From assembly GCA_036346255.1 (NCBI GenBank), contig JAYEVH010000455.1:34700-98699 (forward strand): a stretch of DNA of 64,000 bases. The letters run 5' to 3'. Shown here piece by piece: positions 11,621 through 23,063 of this stretch; the first letter of the stretch is position 1, and each line of letters opens with the position of its first letter. The notes below the pieces were generated by a model. The model searched no databases. It had not been told where the DNA came from and worked only from the letters and a program-made list of their open reading frames with translations. The position numbers and the translations under genes are program-made. Source of the stretch: Ampelocalamus luodianensis. Its lineage: Eukaryota > Streptophyta > Magnoliopsida > Poales > Poaceae.

Positions 11621-12914
11621 TCTTAACTAATAAAAGAAGGGGTTTACCACCGCGCAATGGGACGATGTCCTTTCTCCTGTGCATGTAGTTGGCCTCTCCA
11701 CCCCTTTCAAATTCCTCATCGAGGCGCACTAACATGTGAACCTAAGATGACAGAAACTAACAAAAGAAGGAGTTTACCCCCGTGCAGCGGGACGACGTCC
11801 TTTCTCACGTGCACATGGTTGGTCTCTCCCACCCATTTCAAATTCCTCATCGAGGCGCACTAACATGTGGACTCAACCTAATAGGGACAAGATCTCGCCC
11901 CACCATCCCCCCGTGACTCGCGAACGTATCCATGCTCCTACTTCTTTCGCAACTACCCAAACCGTCGCCATCCCAATTCTTTAAATACACACAACGAAAT
12001 TCAGCGCTGTCCCACTTCTTCCTATCTCGCACCACAACTCGCCACCTACGCTCATGCGGCATTCGCTTCATGCCTCAGAGATCTTCACCCTCTCCAGCAC
12101 TCAATCCGCGGGTTGCAAGGTGGCGTGCATGAAGATGAGGGGATCCAACCGCGTAGGAGGTAGCGGCGCGAGGAGGTAGTGCTGGCGACAGGAGGAGATA
12201 GCGCTGGCGACAAGAGGAGGTAGCGAGGAGGGGAGGCGGCATCGGGGACGAGAGAAGGCACCGGGAGAAAAAGGAGGAGAGGAGGAGGTGGTACCTTAGC
12301 GGAGAAGCGGCGACGCTGAGGAAGGAGGGGAGGCAGCAATGGCGCACGAGGAAGAGGCGGAGATAAAGGTGTCCTTCCATTGATGTGCCACCGTCTTGAG
12401 TTCACCACACTGTGTCTCTTCATTCTAATCCTCCCCTGCACCACTGCCGCCTCCTGCTCCACGTCGGCCGAGCAAGCATTACCACCTCCTTCTTGCTTAC
12501 CACCGCGCCATCGCCATCGCCTCCTCCCCTAGGCTCCCACCTCCTCGCCGCAATGTGCCCGACGAAGGCTGTAGAGGCCTATGGCCGTGAGAACAGAGTT
12601 GTGGCTTGGATTCAGAGTGGAAGAAGATGGTCATCGACATGTAGCCCTCTTATTAACCGACAATGGCTTGAAATGGACAACACGTCGAGGAGTGAAGTTG
12701 TCATCAACTTCAACTTCTAAAGGTAAATAATCTATAAGCTCAAAATTTTAATTTTTGGATAGTAGTAGTAGGTGATGCAATAAGCGGAGTTAATATTTCT
12801 GTTTATATGTGTGTGAAAGAAAATTGATACTTATTATGTAGTTTAGGATCCCATCTGCTGATATGGTATCACTTTCTTTTGGGGTTCCGTTGCAACGCAC
12901 GGACACCCTACTAG
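11621..12914 (+). mobile_element. Non-autonomous Helitron
   Basis: The 5' end TCTTAACTAATAAAAGAAGG follows an A (11620) and closely matches the TCTATACTAATAAAAG start common in grass Helitrons. The 3' end has the hairpin core CCGTTGCAACGCACGG (12887-12902) and finishes in CTAG (12911-12914) followed by host T (12915). This is the CTRR rule with insertion between A and T. No Rep/helicase. The interior is GC-rich (12075-12560) with open frames on both strands (12462-12085 minus, 12412-12720 plus), perhaps captured gene pieces, unrecognised. Confidence 0.75.
11625..11877 (+). repeat. Tandem duplication of the Helitron 5' end
   Basis: AACTAATAAAAGAAGGGGTT... (11625-11755) is repeated with about 10% change as AACTAACAAAAGAAGGAGTT... 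(11756-11877). Both end in TTCCTCATCGAGGCGCACTA plus ACATGTG. Confidence 0.85.
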
Positions 12915-12989
12915 TCAGCTATGACATGACGGTATTCCACATCAGGATTCTCATTCAAAGAGAAAAGACCAATATCTGATCGTATCCGA

Positions 12990-13133
12990 TCAGTTTTCAG
13001 GTCTACTAGGGCCTCACCATGCCAATCATTTTTCAGCGCAAGTACAACACTGCTGGACAAGTCAGTTTTCAGGTCTACTAGGGCCTCACCATGCCAATCA
13101 TTTTTCAGCGCAAGTACAACACTGCTGGACAAG
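12990..13133. repeat. Perfect 72-bp tandem duplication
   Basis: 12990-13061 and 13062-13133 are identical. Because 72 is a multiple of three, the minus-strand frame 13153-12911 stays open and repeats a 24-residue unit (VVLALKNDWHGEALVDLKTD plus flanks). The frame is not a gene I recognise. It may be a piece of an old coding exon upstream of SEC61. Confidence 0.85.
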
Positions 13134-13690
13134 TCGTGCGATCTATGTGCCAATCGTGTGACTCGCTCCTACGCAAGAAATAAGACCAACACACTACTCA
13201 ACCTCTCGCTGTGCCCCACCCCGTAAGAAACCTCCGCATGGTGCACGCTGATGCTGACAAACTGAAGCCTCTTGATCAAACCGAATGGCTTTGCACGATT
13301 GCCCTACTACCGTCGTCATTCCGGCCCACCTGCGGAACTGAGCTCGTGATCCCAGCGCAATCTTTGTCTCCATCCATCCTCCGCACGGTGGACCTGGTCC
13401 AGACACCGACCGGGGCACGCACGCACTCCAGCCAACCATCGAGAGACCCGGACCCGGTAAAAATCCACGGCTGGACGCTCGTTCCGGATCCGACGGCTGG
13501 GAGTTCTCCCACGTCAGGCGAGCAGCACGTGCCCGTCGTCTCCTTCGCACGGCACGCCTTCCCTTACTCCAACCTCCAGAGCCTTATTGACTCGCCGCCT
13601 CCTCGTCTCTCTTCCTCCTTACATCCCTCCTCTCCCTCTCTCTCTGCCAGTCCATAGCACCGTGCCGCCGCCGCCGCCGTCATCGGCCAG
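13134..13690 (+). promoter_or_regulatory. SEC61 alpha promoter and 5'-UTR exon
   Basis: This GC-rich region precedes the 5'-UTR intron. It has a CACGTG G-box (13526-13531), CCACGTCA (13509-13516) and a pyrimidine patch (about 13605-13650), usual in plant core promoters. There is no clear TATA box. The untranslated first exon probably starts near 13560-13650 and ends at CAG 13690. The 148-codon open frame at 13211-13657 has no domain and is regarded as chance. Confidence 0.6.
13509..13516 (-). promoter_or_regulatory. Candidate UPRE/ACGT-core element (TGACGTGG on minus)
   Basis: The minus strand reads TGACGTGG, matching the unfolded-protein-response element TGACGTGR bound by ER-stress bZIP factors. 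SEC61 genes are commonly induced by ER stress, so the position is plausible. A single 8-mer is weak evidence alone. Confidence 0.45.
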
Positions 13691-14381
13691 GTAGCTCTCT
13701 CTCTCTCTTTCTCTGTAGTGCAGATCTCCGGTGTGGCGGAGGCCTGCGGTGTTTTCCTGCTCGATCCGTGTGCGGGCGCGTAGATCCCTCTGTGCCGATT
13801 GGCATTCCGTTTGGTTCTTGCCCAGATTCGCTAGATCTCCCTTTCTTGTTTCTTGTTGCCCTCGGTGGGCGCGTGGAGGGTTCCGTTAGCTCGGGTTAAT
13901 TGTGGTTAGCGGTAGATCTCTGAGATGACAGGGTTTTGTTCGGCTCGGCTCTGCTCGTACAGGTAGATCTTGCGGTTCTGTAATTGTTTGCCCAGTGGTT
14001 TTCCACGTGGAATCCTCCTTTGGTTCATGTTCATGTGAGCCAAGTTTAAGGCCTTGATGTAGATTGTGGTTACAGAGTCAGATCTTGTTCCAGTTATTTA
14101 TCTCTTTGTTTTCTAATTTCGGCTGTGAATTGTGGATGTTGACTCATCGCCCTTTTGTTAGTTGAGCGCTAGTTTGAAGTAATTTTCAAGGATTCATGGC
14201 TTTTAGTGGTGAAGAAGTTCTCCATAGGGGCCTTTTGCTCACTAGTGTTATGTTAGTTTATGTTCTATGATGTTGTGTGGATTGTGCAGGGCTGAATAGT
14301 TCTTGTTGCATGCCTGATGGTTTAGAATTTCATTCGTTGCACTGAACAAGAAGCTGATCTGTTTATTTTCCTCGGGTGCAG
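13691..14381 (+). other. SEC61 alpha 5'-UTR intron
   Basis: Donor CAG|GTAGCT at 13690/13691 followed by a CT microsatellite; acceptor GGTGCAG at 14381. Removing it joins the first exon to ATAAG just before the start codon. Leader introns of this size are frequent in highly expressed plant genes. Confidence 0.75.
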
Positions 14382-14386
14382 ATAAG

Positions 14387-17300
14387 ATGGCTGGCGGTTT
14401 CAGGGTGCTGCATCTGGTCAGGCCTTTCCTGGCTTTCTTGCCAGAAGTTCAGAGTGCTGACAGGAAAATCCCCTTCAGAGAGAAAGTGATCTACACCGTC
14501 ATCTCCCTCTTTATCTTCCTGGTGTGCAGCCAGCTCCCGCTCTATGGAATACACTCGACCACCGGAGCTGATCCTTTCTACTGGATGCGTGTCATTCTCG
14601 CGTCTAACCGTGGAACTGTCATGGAGCTGGGTATTACTCCAATTGTGACATCTGGGATGGTCATGCAACTTTTGGTGGGGTCAAAGATCATTGAAGTTGA
14701 TAACAGTGTGAGAGAGGACCGTGCTCTGCTGTAAGTATTATATAAACCTAACATAATGCTCATTTTACAATTTTCTGGTCAGAACATCCTAGTTTAAAGT
14801 GCTTGCCTGTTTCCAAATAGTATTGGTGATATTTACTGACCACGGTAATGTTTTTAACATTGATTTGCATTTATTCCTCAATTAAAAACATGTGTGTTTA
14901 CATGTACTGGTGGGTGATGGCACTGCATTCCATTTTCTTCATGTTGGTCCAATGGTATTTGTTTACTGTGCTCTTGTTGCATGAGGATAATGTACTACAT
15001 TAAGAATTATTGGCGCACGCACTTAATTTGACTTTTTCAGAGGCCTTCCTGTGGTAATAAAAAATAATGCACAGTAAAGACTCCAAGTTGACTTTTCACA
15101 TGATCTGTTGGTTTAGCAATGTCTGTTCTAAGTTTTGGTACTTAGCCATCACATGGATGCTTTTTTAAAATAAAAAAATTACTATAATCAAGGTACTGTC
15201 TTGTGTGCCAAGAAACTCGACCTGTTGCTCCTGTATGATAGTTGGAGATAATTTCCTCCATTTAATGAGCAAGTCAAAAAGTGAAAATAATGAACGTTCA
15301 TTGGTGGTGGCCAGGGCAAATTAAAAATGCTGTATTTAGACTGAGTATGTTGTATCTATTTATGAAAGAAGACACTGCTTCAAGATACTGGTTATGGTAG
15401 TGAATGAACAATGTTTAATTAAGTGCACAGGGCAAATTTCCCAGTTAGTTGAACTAGAAAGGTATACTAACATATTTTTTCTAGACTGAAAATCTGATTA
15501 GTTACAATTCCAAGGCTTCCGGTTTGCATTTCCTCTATCAAGTAATTGTTTTGTGATTTATTGTGCTCTTTTTAACTCTGAAATGGTCTTGGGATTTATG
15601 GTGTTCTTTTTTTACTCAGGAATGGTGCCCAAAAGTTGCTTGGCATTCTGATTGCTATTGGGGAAGCAGTGGCATATGTTCTGTCTGGAATGTATGGCAG
15701 TGTAAGCCAGCTTGGAACTGGGAATGCTATTCTCATTATACTCCAACTCTTCTTTGCTGGTATCATTGTCATTTGTCTGGATGAGCTTCTCCAGAAAGGA
15801 TATGGTCTGGGTTCTGGCATTTCTCTGTTCATTGCTACCAATATCTGGTAAGTGATTGTAATTCATTCACTAGTCGAAGTATCTATTATAGCAAATTGTC
15901 TTACTCTGAACTTGCTGTTATGTAGTGAGAGTATCATTTGGAAGGCCTTTAGCCCAACAACCATTAACAGCGGACGTGGTGCTGAATTTGAAGGGGCTGT
16001 CATTGCTTTGTTCCATCTGTTGATTACTAGAACTGACAAAGTCCGAGCACTTCGGGAGGCTTTCTACCGCCAGAATCTTCCCAATGTGACAAATTTGCTC
16101 GCCACTGTGCTGGTCTTCCTTATAGTTATCTACTTCCAAGGCTTCCGTGTTGTGCTTCCAGTGAGGTCGAAAAATGCTCGTGGACAGCAAGGCTCATATC
16201 CTATTAAGCTGTTTTATACTTCTAACATGCCCATCATTCTGCACTCTGCGTTGATTACCAACCTCTATTTCATATCCCAGGTATACTTGATTTCAATGAT
16301 GTTGCAAGTTAAGTCTTTTCATTCACTTACGAAGTGCTAACGTGTAGTTCGTTGCTGTGACAGCTGCTCTACAGGAAGTACAGTGGAAATTTCCTGGTGA
16401 CCCTCCTTGGTAAATGGAAGGAATCTGAATATTCTGGCCATTCTATTCCCGTCGGTGGTCTTGCCTACTATGTAACTGCCCCATCAAGGTGATTGGGTAT
16501 ATGTTTCCTTCTTCTTGTTATCAGGGATGTCAGTCACACAGTCTAGCATTCTTTCTGACATTTACTTGTTTTTGGTATCTTCTGTTCCTTTTCCATCAAC
16601 AATTGCCAAGTACTTACTGATTGCTTGTTCCAAACCATGCAGCCTGGCTGATGTTCTTGCAAACCCATTCCATGCACTGTTCTATGTGGTTTTCATGTTG
16701 TCAGCCTGTGCACTCTTCTCAAAGACATGGATTGAAGTATCTGGTTCATCAGCCAAGGATGTTGCCAAGCAGCTCAAGGTAAAAACTGATTTGTATGATA
16801 TGTTTTCTTCTAGCTAATTACAGTTTGATATTCCTATGAGGTTGTGCCATGCTACATGTTGTATTTATCAACTTTTATGGTCATTGCTCTCTGTTTAGAT
16901 AACTACATAAATGTATCCATGATTTTTTGCACAAGCCTGTAAGGTTGCAAAGCATGCCCCAACTTTAGCATTAAACTGTTCATTTTGTTGTCATTGTCAG
17001 TGGAGCATATGTTGGTATATACTGGCATGCTTTCCATTACTAGAAGCCAGAGTTTTTTCCCCTTCAATATGGAGCATATCAGTTGCCAACAGAGGGTTGT
17101 ACCAGGTTTTTATTTAAGGAGATATTTAAGTACCGATAAAAGCTTCACTGATAGTTAATAGCTTGTACCATTAGGTGTCAGTTTTTCAGGGGTTTGCTAG
17201 TTTGTAGCTCTCTTCAGTTCTTCAGTGCATTTCAGCCAAAAAAAAATATGAAATCAGTTTCACAGGGTATGTTCTAAAGCTCATGTCGTAGGTTTAGACA

Positions 17301-17673
17301 TGTCTACATGTTATATAATGAAACACCAGTTGTGCTCTGCAAAATCTTGTGTTCAGTAGAAAAAAACTAGGTATTTATAATGATTTTGCATGTAGTAGCT
17401 GTAAATTATTCTGATTTGGGTAATATTCAACAGGAACAACAAATGGTGATGCCAGGCCACCGTGAGTCAAACCTGCAGAAGGAGTTGAACAGATACATTC
17501 CCACCGCTGCAGCATTTGGTGGTGTGTGCATTGGTGCTTTGACTGTCCTAGCCGACTTCATGGGTGCAATTGGATCAGGAACTGGTATATTGCTTGCCGT
17601 CACAATCATTTACCAGTACTTTGAGACATTTGAGAAGGAAAGGGCAACCGAGCTTGGTTTCTTCGGTTTCTGA
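14387..17673 (+). CDS. SEC61A: Protein transport protein SEC61 subunit alpha (six coding exons)
   Basis: Pore subunit of the ER translocon, moving nascent secretory and membrane proteins across or into the ER membrane with SEC61 beta and gamma. Coding exons: 14387-14730, 15620-15847, 15926-16280, 16364-16488, 16643-16778 and 17434-17673, all with GT..AG introns and consistent phases. They sum to 1,428 bp, 475 residues plus stop, the usual plant length. The N-terminus MAGGFRVLHLVRPFLAFLPE is the conserved amphipathic start. The protein is polytopic, about ten membrane helices, the first near residues 30-55 (FIFLVCSQLPLYGI). GYGLGSGISLFIATN and the SGRGAEFEGA loop are typical. The cytosolic loop with RYIPTAAAFGG precedes the last helices and the end is ATELGFFGF. 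No frameshift or stop; looks functional. Start chosen because it is the first ATG after the leader intron and matches the family. Confidence 0.98.
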
Positions 17674-18050
17674 TGAGTGTACCTTCAGGACTATGGTTAT
17701 AGCAGTATATCTCAATCTGCTCACAAGTCACAATTCTTCTTGGCCAATACAGTTGTAATTGTAGGATGCCCTGCTCGTGAAGTACTTTCAGGTTCCAGGC
17801 CTGTTTACAGCGCGATGCAGGTAGACAGTTTTTTGATGTATTTTCAGGTCACATACTTGGCATGGTCATGTCTAAAATGCAGCCATGGTCGTCACTAAAT
17901 TCTCTCTTATTTTGTATTGACCACACTAGGAACTGAAGTTTTGCGACCAATTTACCACACTTGAACTAGTGTTTACATTGCCATGCACAAATAATCATTC
18001 TGAGTCAGTGAATCTTGATTATGTTGTATCTGAATGTTTGTGAACTTGCA
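17674..18050 (+). other. SEC61 alpha 3'-UTR (probable)
   Basis: AT-rich DNA after the TGA, without repeats, as expected of a 3'-UTR. No single strong polyadenylation signal could be picked; the end is approximate. 18051-18250 holds a short duplicated motif (GGCAAATTGCTTTATGGTTT, repeated with changes) and nothing else. Confidence 0.5.
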
Positions 18051-18279
18051 TCCGGCAAATTGCTTTATGGTTTTTCATCCGGCAAACTGCTTTATGGTTT
18101 ATGGTTAGCGGTTAGAAGATTTGGCGTATATATTAATCAATAACCATTGTGCTTCGAATTCCGTCTTCAGCCTGAAACAGGAAAGGTTACAATGCTGCTG
18201 TAAAAGTTACAAGCAGTTGCTTATTCTAATGAGCCTCCATAGTCGAATTGGGACAAGGTGATCGTGAAGCTGCCATATC

Positions 18280-18720
18280 TCAGGCTTTCATAGATTCGAC
18301 AAGGTTTGCTATATTCTTGAACGAACTGCCATCTTTGCCGATGCTCCTGGACTCAACTTGCAATTTTGACGCCCTTGACGCAATCGCGGAGTCGTTCAGC
18401 AACTCCTCCAACCGTGAAGCGATGTGCTCGCTCGTCACCACGCCGCCGTCGTCCTTCACCAGCCGCAGGCCTGCTTTCCAGACAACAGACGTAGCTCTCG
18501 TTGATGAACTGGTCCGCAAAGTACGTCCAGGTGAGGATCCAACCGCGAAGCGATGTGCTCGCTCGTCACCACGCCGCCGTCTTCCGTCACCAGCCGCAGG
18601 CCTGCTTTCCAGACAACAGACGTAGCTCTCATTGATGAACTGGTCCGCAAAGTACGGCCAGGTGAAGAACGGGAGCCCGTTCCTGGCCCCCTCCGTCACC
18701 GAGTTCCACCTTACGTATGA
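18280..18720 (-). pseudogene. UDP-glycosyltransferase C-terminal fragment, internally duplicated
   Basis: The minus strand encodes the end of a plant family-1 glycosyltransferase: WNSVTEGARNGLPFFTWPYF (from the PSPG box), ADQFINESYV, WKAGLRLVKDDGGVVTSEHI and a final helix ending MKA. The family moves sugar from UDP-sugar to small acceptors in the cytosol. The start of the PSPG box and everything N-terminal are missing; similarity stops near 18706. A 131-bp direct duplication (18421-18551 against 18552-18680) shifts the frame, so it cannot give a normal product. Probably a transduplicated or decayed gene piece. Confidence 0.8.
18421..18680. repeat. 131-bp tandem duplication inside the UGT fragment
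   Basis: GATGTGCTCGCTCGTCACCA begins both copies (18421 and 18552); they differ at a handful of sites (CGTCGTCCTT/CGTCTTCCGT, CTCGTT/CTCATT). Confidence 0.9.
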
Positions 18721-21624
18721 ATGATTATCCGGGGGTCTCTACAAAGAAAATAACATATGGATTTTATACAGATTCAAGTCTTCTTCTGAGAAAATAATAA
18801 TCATACTCCTATGTGGCTATATTGAGTGTACTGATTACAATCCAAGAGAAAGATTAAGGCTTGAAGTCTTTATCGCTTGTCCCTCTTGATTATCCAACTC
18901 CTCTGCCCTCTGACTTTAGCTTTTATACAGCGTATGAAGAGGTGGTAGTTCATCTAATCCAAAAGATGTCCCAATGTTCCAAATGATGAACCGTTAATGG
19001 AGATTATTATCAGAGAGATAAGTTCCCCACGTTACCAGGTAGTTATCGTTAGAGACAGAGGGAAAATATGCAGTTTATTCTAGAGAACAACTGCTCATGT
19101 TAACTGTCGTGTGTATCGAGCACGATGTACTAGACTACTTAATCGACTAGGCCCATAAGTCAACAGGCTTCATTAATTACAAGGGTGTCGCAGTCAACCT
19201 TGTCGTAGGAAGATCCACGACCACAAGGTAGTCGTAGAGGGAGCTACGACTATTATATGGTTGTAGAAAGGCTTATGACCATAGGGTGATCGTAGAGAGG
19301 CTTACGACCACATGGTTAGGTTTCTCCCTCATGAGCATATCATGTTTCACTCTGATTAGGGTTTGTTGAATATACTAATCTCCCAACTAGACAATTGCTA
19401 TTGGCTTAGGCTTAGTTTTTGTATGATACATTACTTTCATTAATCATTTTAAGGCAATGACCTAGGATTCAACAGCTACTCATGCATTCCATTCAAACAT
19501 TAACGTCATATTAGCTAGCTATTATTACTGTTTGGATCCAACATACAATTATTTGTTACTAACATTATTTGGCTGCGGTTAATTGTTTACTGGGGAAATC
19601 CTGAATATAAGACTATACTATAACAATGTACGTAATCAGATTTGAACTCGGCTGGATAAAACTTCTATTCACACCTCGTAGCATAGCATGACGTAACATC
19701 ATATGCCCCATTATCAATTAACACTACTATCTGTCACCTTAATCTTCTACAGGTGGATCTTATATGGTAGTCACTTATCTTCATCTATTAATTAACACAA
19801 CTTGAGAAGGAAGATGGCTAACTGAATACATGTTAACCTCTAACCTACTAAGCCATGTGAGTTAATCACTTGATTAGGTTGGGCTCTCTGCTAGTTAGGT
19901 TTTTCTCAAAACCCCAATTGCCCATTCTATTTATACTTAATTAATCAACTATCACTAATTGATCTACCAAAAATCCTTCTTGATGGTGATTGCCCTCATA
20001 TTACAATGACAACAGCTTACTACTTTCAATTATCCCTTAATTTCCTATATCATCTTCTAATTGAACCTTAAGCACTTATGTCAAGGAAATTGGCTTTACT
20101 GATTGTTGCTTTATGACAATACCATCAGTCAACTGAACATCTATAAACTAACTAATCTCCTAATGATTTTAGGCTAACTACTTAAATTAATCACTAATTA
20201 TCCTAATCAAAATGTTTATATACTAATTTACTACACTGATTAACCCTTTGCTAACCTAATCCAATGGGCCCACTGGTCAGTTACTCCCACTGCTACACAC
20301 TGAGAGAATCAGAGACAGAAACAGGGGAAAGCCGGAGGTGGATCGGGCATGCTTCGCCGGCGGCGAAGGGGCGGTGGTGAGGGGGCGGAAACCCCAAAAA
20401 TGGATCACCGAGGGGAAGGCGGGTCTATGGGTGGTGGTGGCGCAATTTGCGGTGGTGGGTAGCGGCCAAGCGACGGTCGGAGCCGGTGAAGGAGATGGTG
20501 CAGCGGCACCGGAGGCGGAGAGGGGGACAAAGGTGGTGCGCACGAGCATGAGGAGAGCTAGGGTAACTTGTCGGTGTAGTCGGAGGGACCGACGACGGCT
20601 GAGCTGGGCTGCGGCGGCAACCTGGGGCTGCGCGACGAGAGGGGAAGCCGAAGAGGGTGGTAGGGGGTGGTAGAGAGAGGCTCGAGGGTGCTCCATGTTC
20701 AGAGAATTGTACGGAGTACCTCACCGTAGATGGTGCGGTAGTGTAGGCAGCGCTTTTGGCCGTGGTCGGGGAAGATGGCAGTGGTGCGGTGCTCCGGTTG
20801 TGGAAATGTGAAATCAACTGAGGGGAAAACTTCTTGGGACCCTAGAACACATCATGACGTGCACGGCGGGGGAAGGGGATCATCGGAGCGGTGGGGAGGC
20901 AATCGATGGCGCGGCGGTCTAAGGCAGGGCCCTGCGCGCTCGGGCTCCTTGAGCTTGGTAGAGAAGGAAGAAATGGCAGGAATGGGGAAGGGAGGCCGGG
21001 GAAGGGGGCTAGGTGGCTCAGGCGATGGCTTTATAGCCGAAGGGCGATGAGCTCGGGGATGCCAGCTTCGGCATGCGCACGCGATGGGTGGTGACGAGCT
21101 GACGCCAGGATGGGGGCGGGGCTGCTGCATGCAAAAAAAAAGCTAAAATTCTGGATGGGATGCAACTGGCTCGGCGAGAGGAACAGAGGAAGGGAAAGAA
21201 AAAAAAAGCTAGCAAAATTTGGGAAAAAGAAAAGAGGACAGAATTTTAGGCTTGCTAAAATTCTGGTATTTGCTTTCAGGAGATTCACATTTGCTGATAG
21301 CTAAAATCTGATAATTGTTAAATGATGCTAATTGAACTTTTGAACATTTAGAGTATTAGGTTTTGAGTTTTATGCTTTTATAATTTCTGATATTAGGGTT
21401 TCCGCCTTTCTAGGGTTTACCTATTTGGGGTTTCTGTTCCTGTAGAGCTTTCGTTTCTAGGGTTTGTGTGTTTAGGGTTTCTGTATTACACCACTCGTGC
21501 CGGTAAAAAGAAAATACAATTAAAATGACTCACAAAAATGCAGGCAAAAAGGATGACAAAAAATATCGCACAAAAAGTTTTAAAATCCCATATTTTTATA
21601 TTCGGGCACTTTTGGGATGTTACA
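18721..21624 (-). mobile_element. LTR-like DNA ending in TGTTACA (left limit unknown)
   Basis: At 21614-21624 the plus strand reads GGGATGTTACA, so the minus strand starts TGTAACATCCC, a standard gypsy LTR start. It abuts LINE sequence sharply. To the left lie AAACCCTA-type motifs, a GC-rich block (20330-21100) with open frames on both strands but no domain, and AT-rich DNA (18730-20280). That arrangement resembles a long LTR with a transcribed leader. No gag/pol and no second LTR found; the left boundary is a guess. 19190-19320 has imperfect GTCGTAGAG/TACGACCA repeats. Confidence 0.45.
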
Positions 21625-21813
21625 CACTACCTGATCTAAGGAGCACTCCCTTTCCCAGATTATTTCATACCTTCCCCTTTTCAATACTCCTCTTTTGATC
21701 TCCTCTTTTGTCATATATATCAGCAGTGGGCAATGATCCGAACAAGGGGACATCAGGAGTTCAACCATCGCCTCTGGGAACATGATCGACCAAGCTATTG
21801 AGGCCACCGCTCG
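21625..21813 (-). pseudogene. LINE ORF2 endonuclease domain, C-terminal piece
   Basis: After the hAT insertion the endonuclease resumes with RAVASIAWSIMFPEAMVELL and CSDHCPLLIYM. The SDHCPL motif carries the conserved Asp-His of apurinic-endonuclease-like nucleases. It continues 23064 across the 8-bp duplication. It ends at the LTR-like junction, so reverse transcriptase is absent. Confidence 0.8.
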
Positions 21814-21821
21814 ATCAAGGC

Positions 21822-23055
21822 CAGGGGCGGATCTAGTATAGGGACATGGGTGTACAGATGTACACCCAAATATTTTGAGAAAAAACCTAGTATTTAGTAG
21901 GTATATTAGGTATATATACTAATAAGTGTGCTTAAAATACATGTTACAACCTTATCTCCCGATTCCAGGCCGTCGAACCTGGTCACGCTATCTACAAGGC
22001 CCAAATTCACAGCCCAAGGCTAGTCATCACGACCCAAGCAGCAGCCTGTAGACCAACCCCGTCCCCAAATTCCTTTGCCCTAGCATTGCAGCCGGCCAAG
22101 CCAACCCCATCCCCAAATTCGGAAATTCCCCATTCCTTCGGCTAGCCTTAGCAGCAATGCAAATGGTGGCATGAGCGGCCGGGCAGTGGCCAGCGTGCGA
22201 GGTGTAGCGCGGCGGCGTTTGCTCAGTCTCTGGTGCGGGTTTTCGTTGTTCCTCTGGGGGAATTCAAGAAATGCTCTAAGTTCCTATTGGTGGCTGAAAT
22301 CACTGGAAGGGTTTAAGGTATTGTCTTTCTTCCCCCTTCTCAACCGATGAGGGTTCTTGCTTCGGATTTCGATACCGATTTTTAAATATACGCATGCTAG
22401 CCCCTAGCATGAGCATTGCATTCAGGCTGAGATTCAGGAGTCATGCTGGTAAAGTATATCCATATTGCTTCGAAGAAACAACTGCTCTTGTTCCCTCGGT
22501 CAATTTATTCCTAGGCATGTTTCCTGTTGAGATAAATATCAAATGCATTTGCTCGACACAATTTTTTGTGGTCAAATTACACATACTATATCAAAACATG
22601 CTTTCACTGTTTCCATTTGAAAATATGTCGCTCAAGAAAAAGCACTGTAACATTGGCTTTGACACTTTGTAGATATGTACTGAAACATCTACTTCTATTG
22701 ACATGTACAATACTTGCATAGATGCAGTCTAAAGTTGCTTTCACATCTTTCTGTCTAAAATTCTGTACCACAATCTGAGTAATTGAGTATGTTGCACATC
22801 AGTGCCAAATTGGTAACTACTAAATTGGTAACTACTGCAATACTGATGAAGCACAAAAAGTATATTATGATTTAATTTCTCAATAACAATGTACCAAAGA
22901 ATCACCTACGCTATGTGAAATATTTTGTGAAGTTGGTTGTAGTGCAAATGTAATTTGTCACATTTCACTTTCATACTATATTATTTGAACTTTTCTATTA
23001 GAATGGATGTATCTTAAGTTAGCACCCCATTGTCAAAATTCTGGATCCGCCACTG
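21822..23055. mobile_element. Non-autonomous hAT element with 8-bp TSD
   Basis: The ends are CAGGGGCGGATC (21822-21833) and, inverted, CAGTGGCGGATC (23055-23044): 11 of 12 bases match, in the hAT style. The 8-bp target duplication ATCAAGGC is perfect (21814-21821 and 23056-23063). The 1,234-bp interior has no transposase. The ORF at 22394-22672 is unrecognised. Removal restores the LINE endonuclease reading direction (VRLD then RAVAS). Confidence 0.9.
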
Positions 23056-23063
23056 ATCAAGGC

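Noticed and set aside
13211..13657. 148-codon open frame upstream of SEC61
   Set aside because: Pro/Ser/His-rich product of a GC-rich promoter; no domain and overlapped by minus-strand frames.
20277..21130. Overlapping ORFs on both strands as a GC-rich gene
   Set aside because: Low-complexity products on both strands, no domain, inside LTR-like DNA.
21395..21485. TTTAGGGTTT motifs as interstitial telomere
   Set aside because: Only a few AGGGTTT copies with irregular spacers; not a tandem telomeric array.
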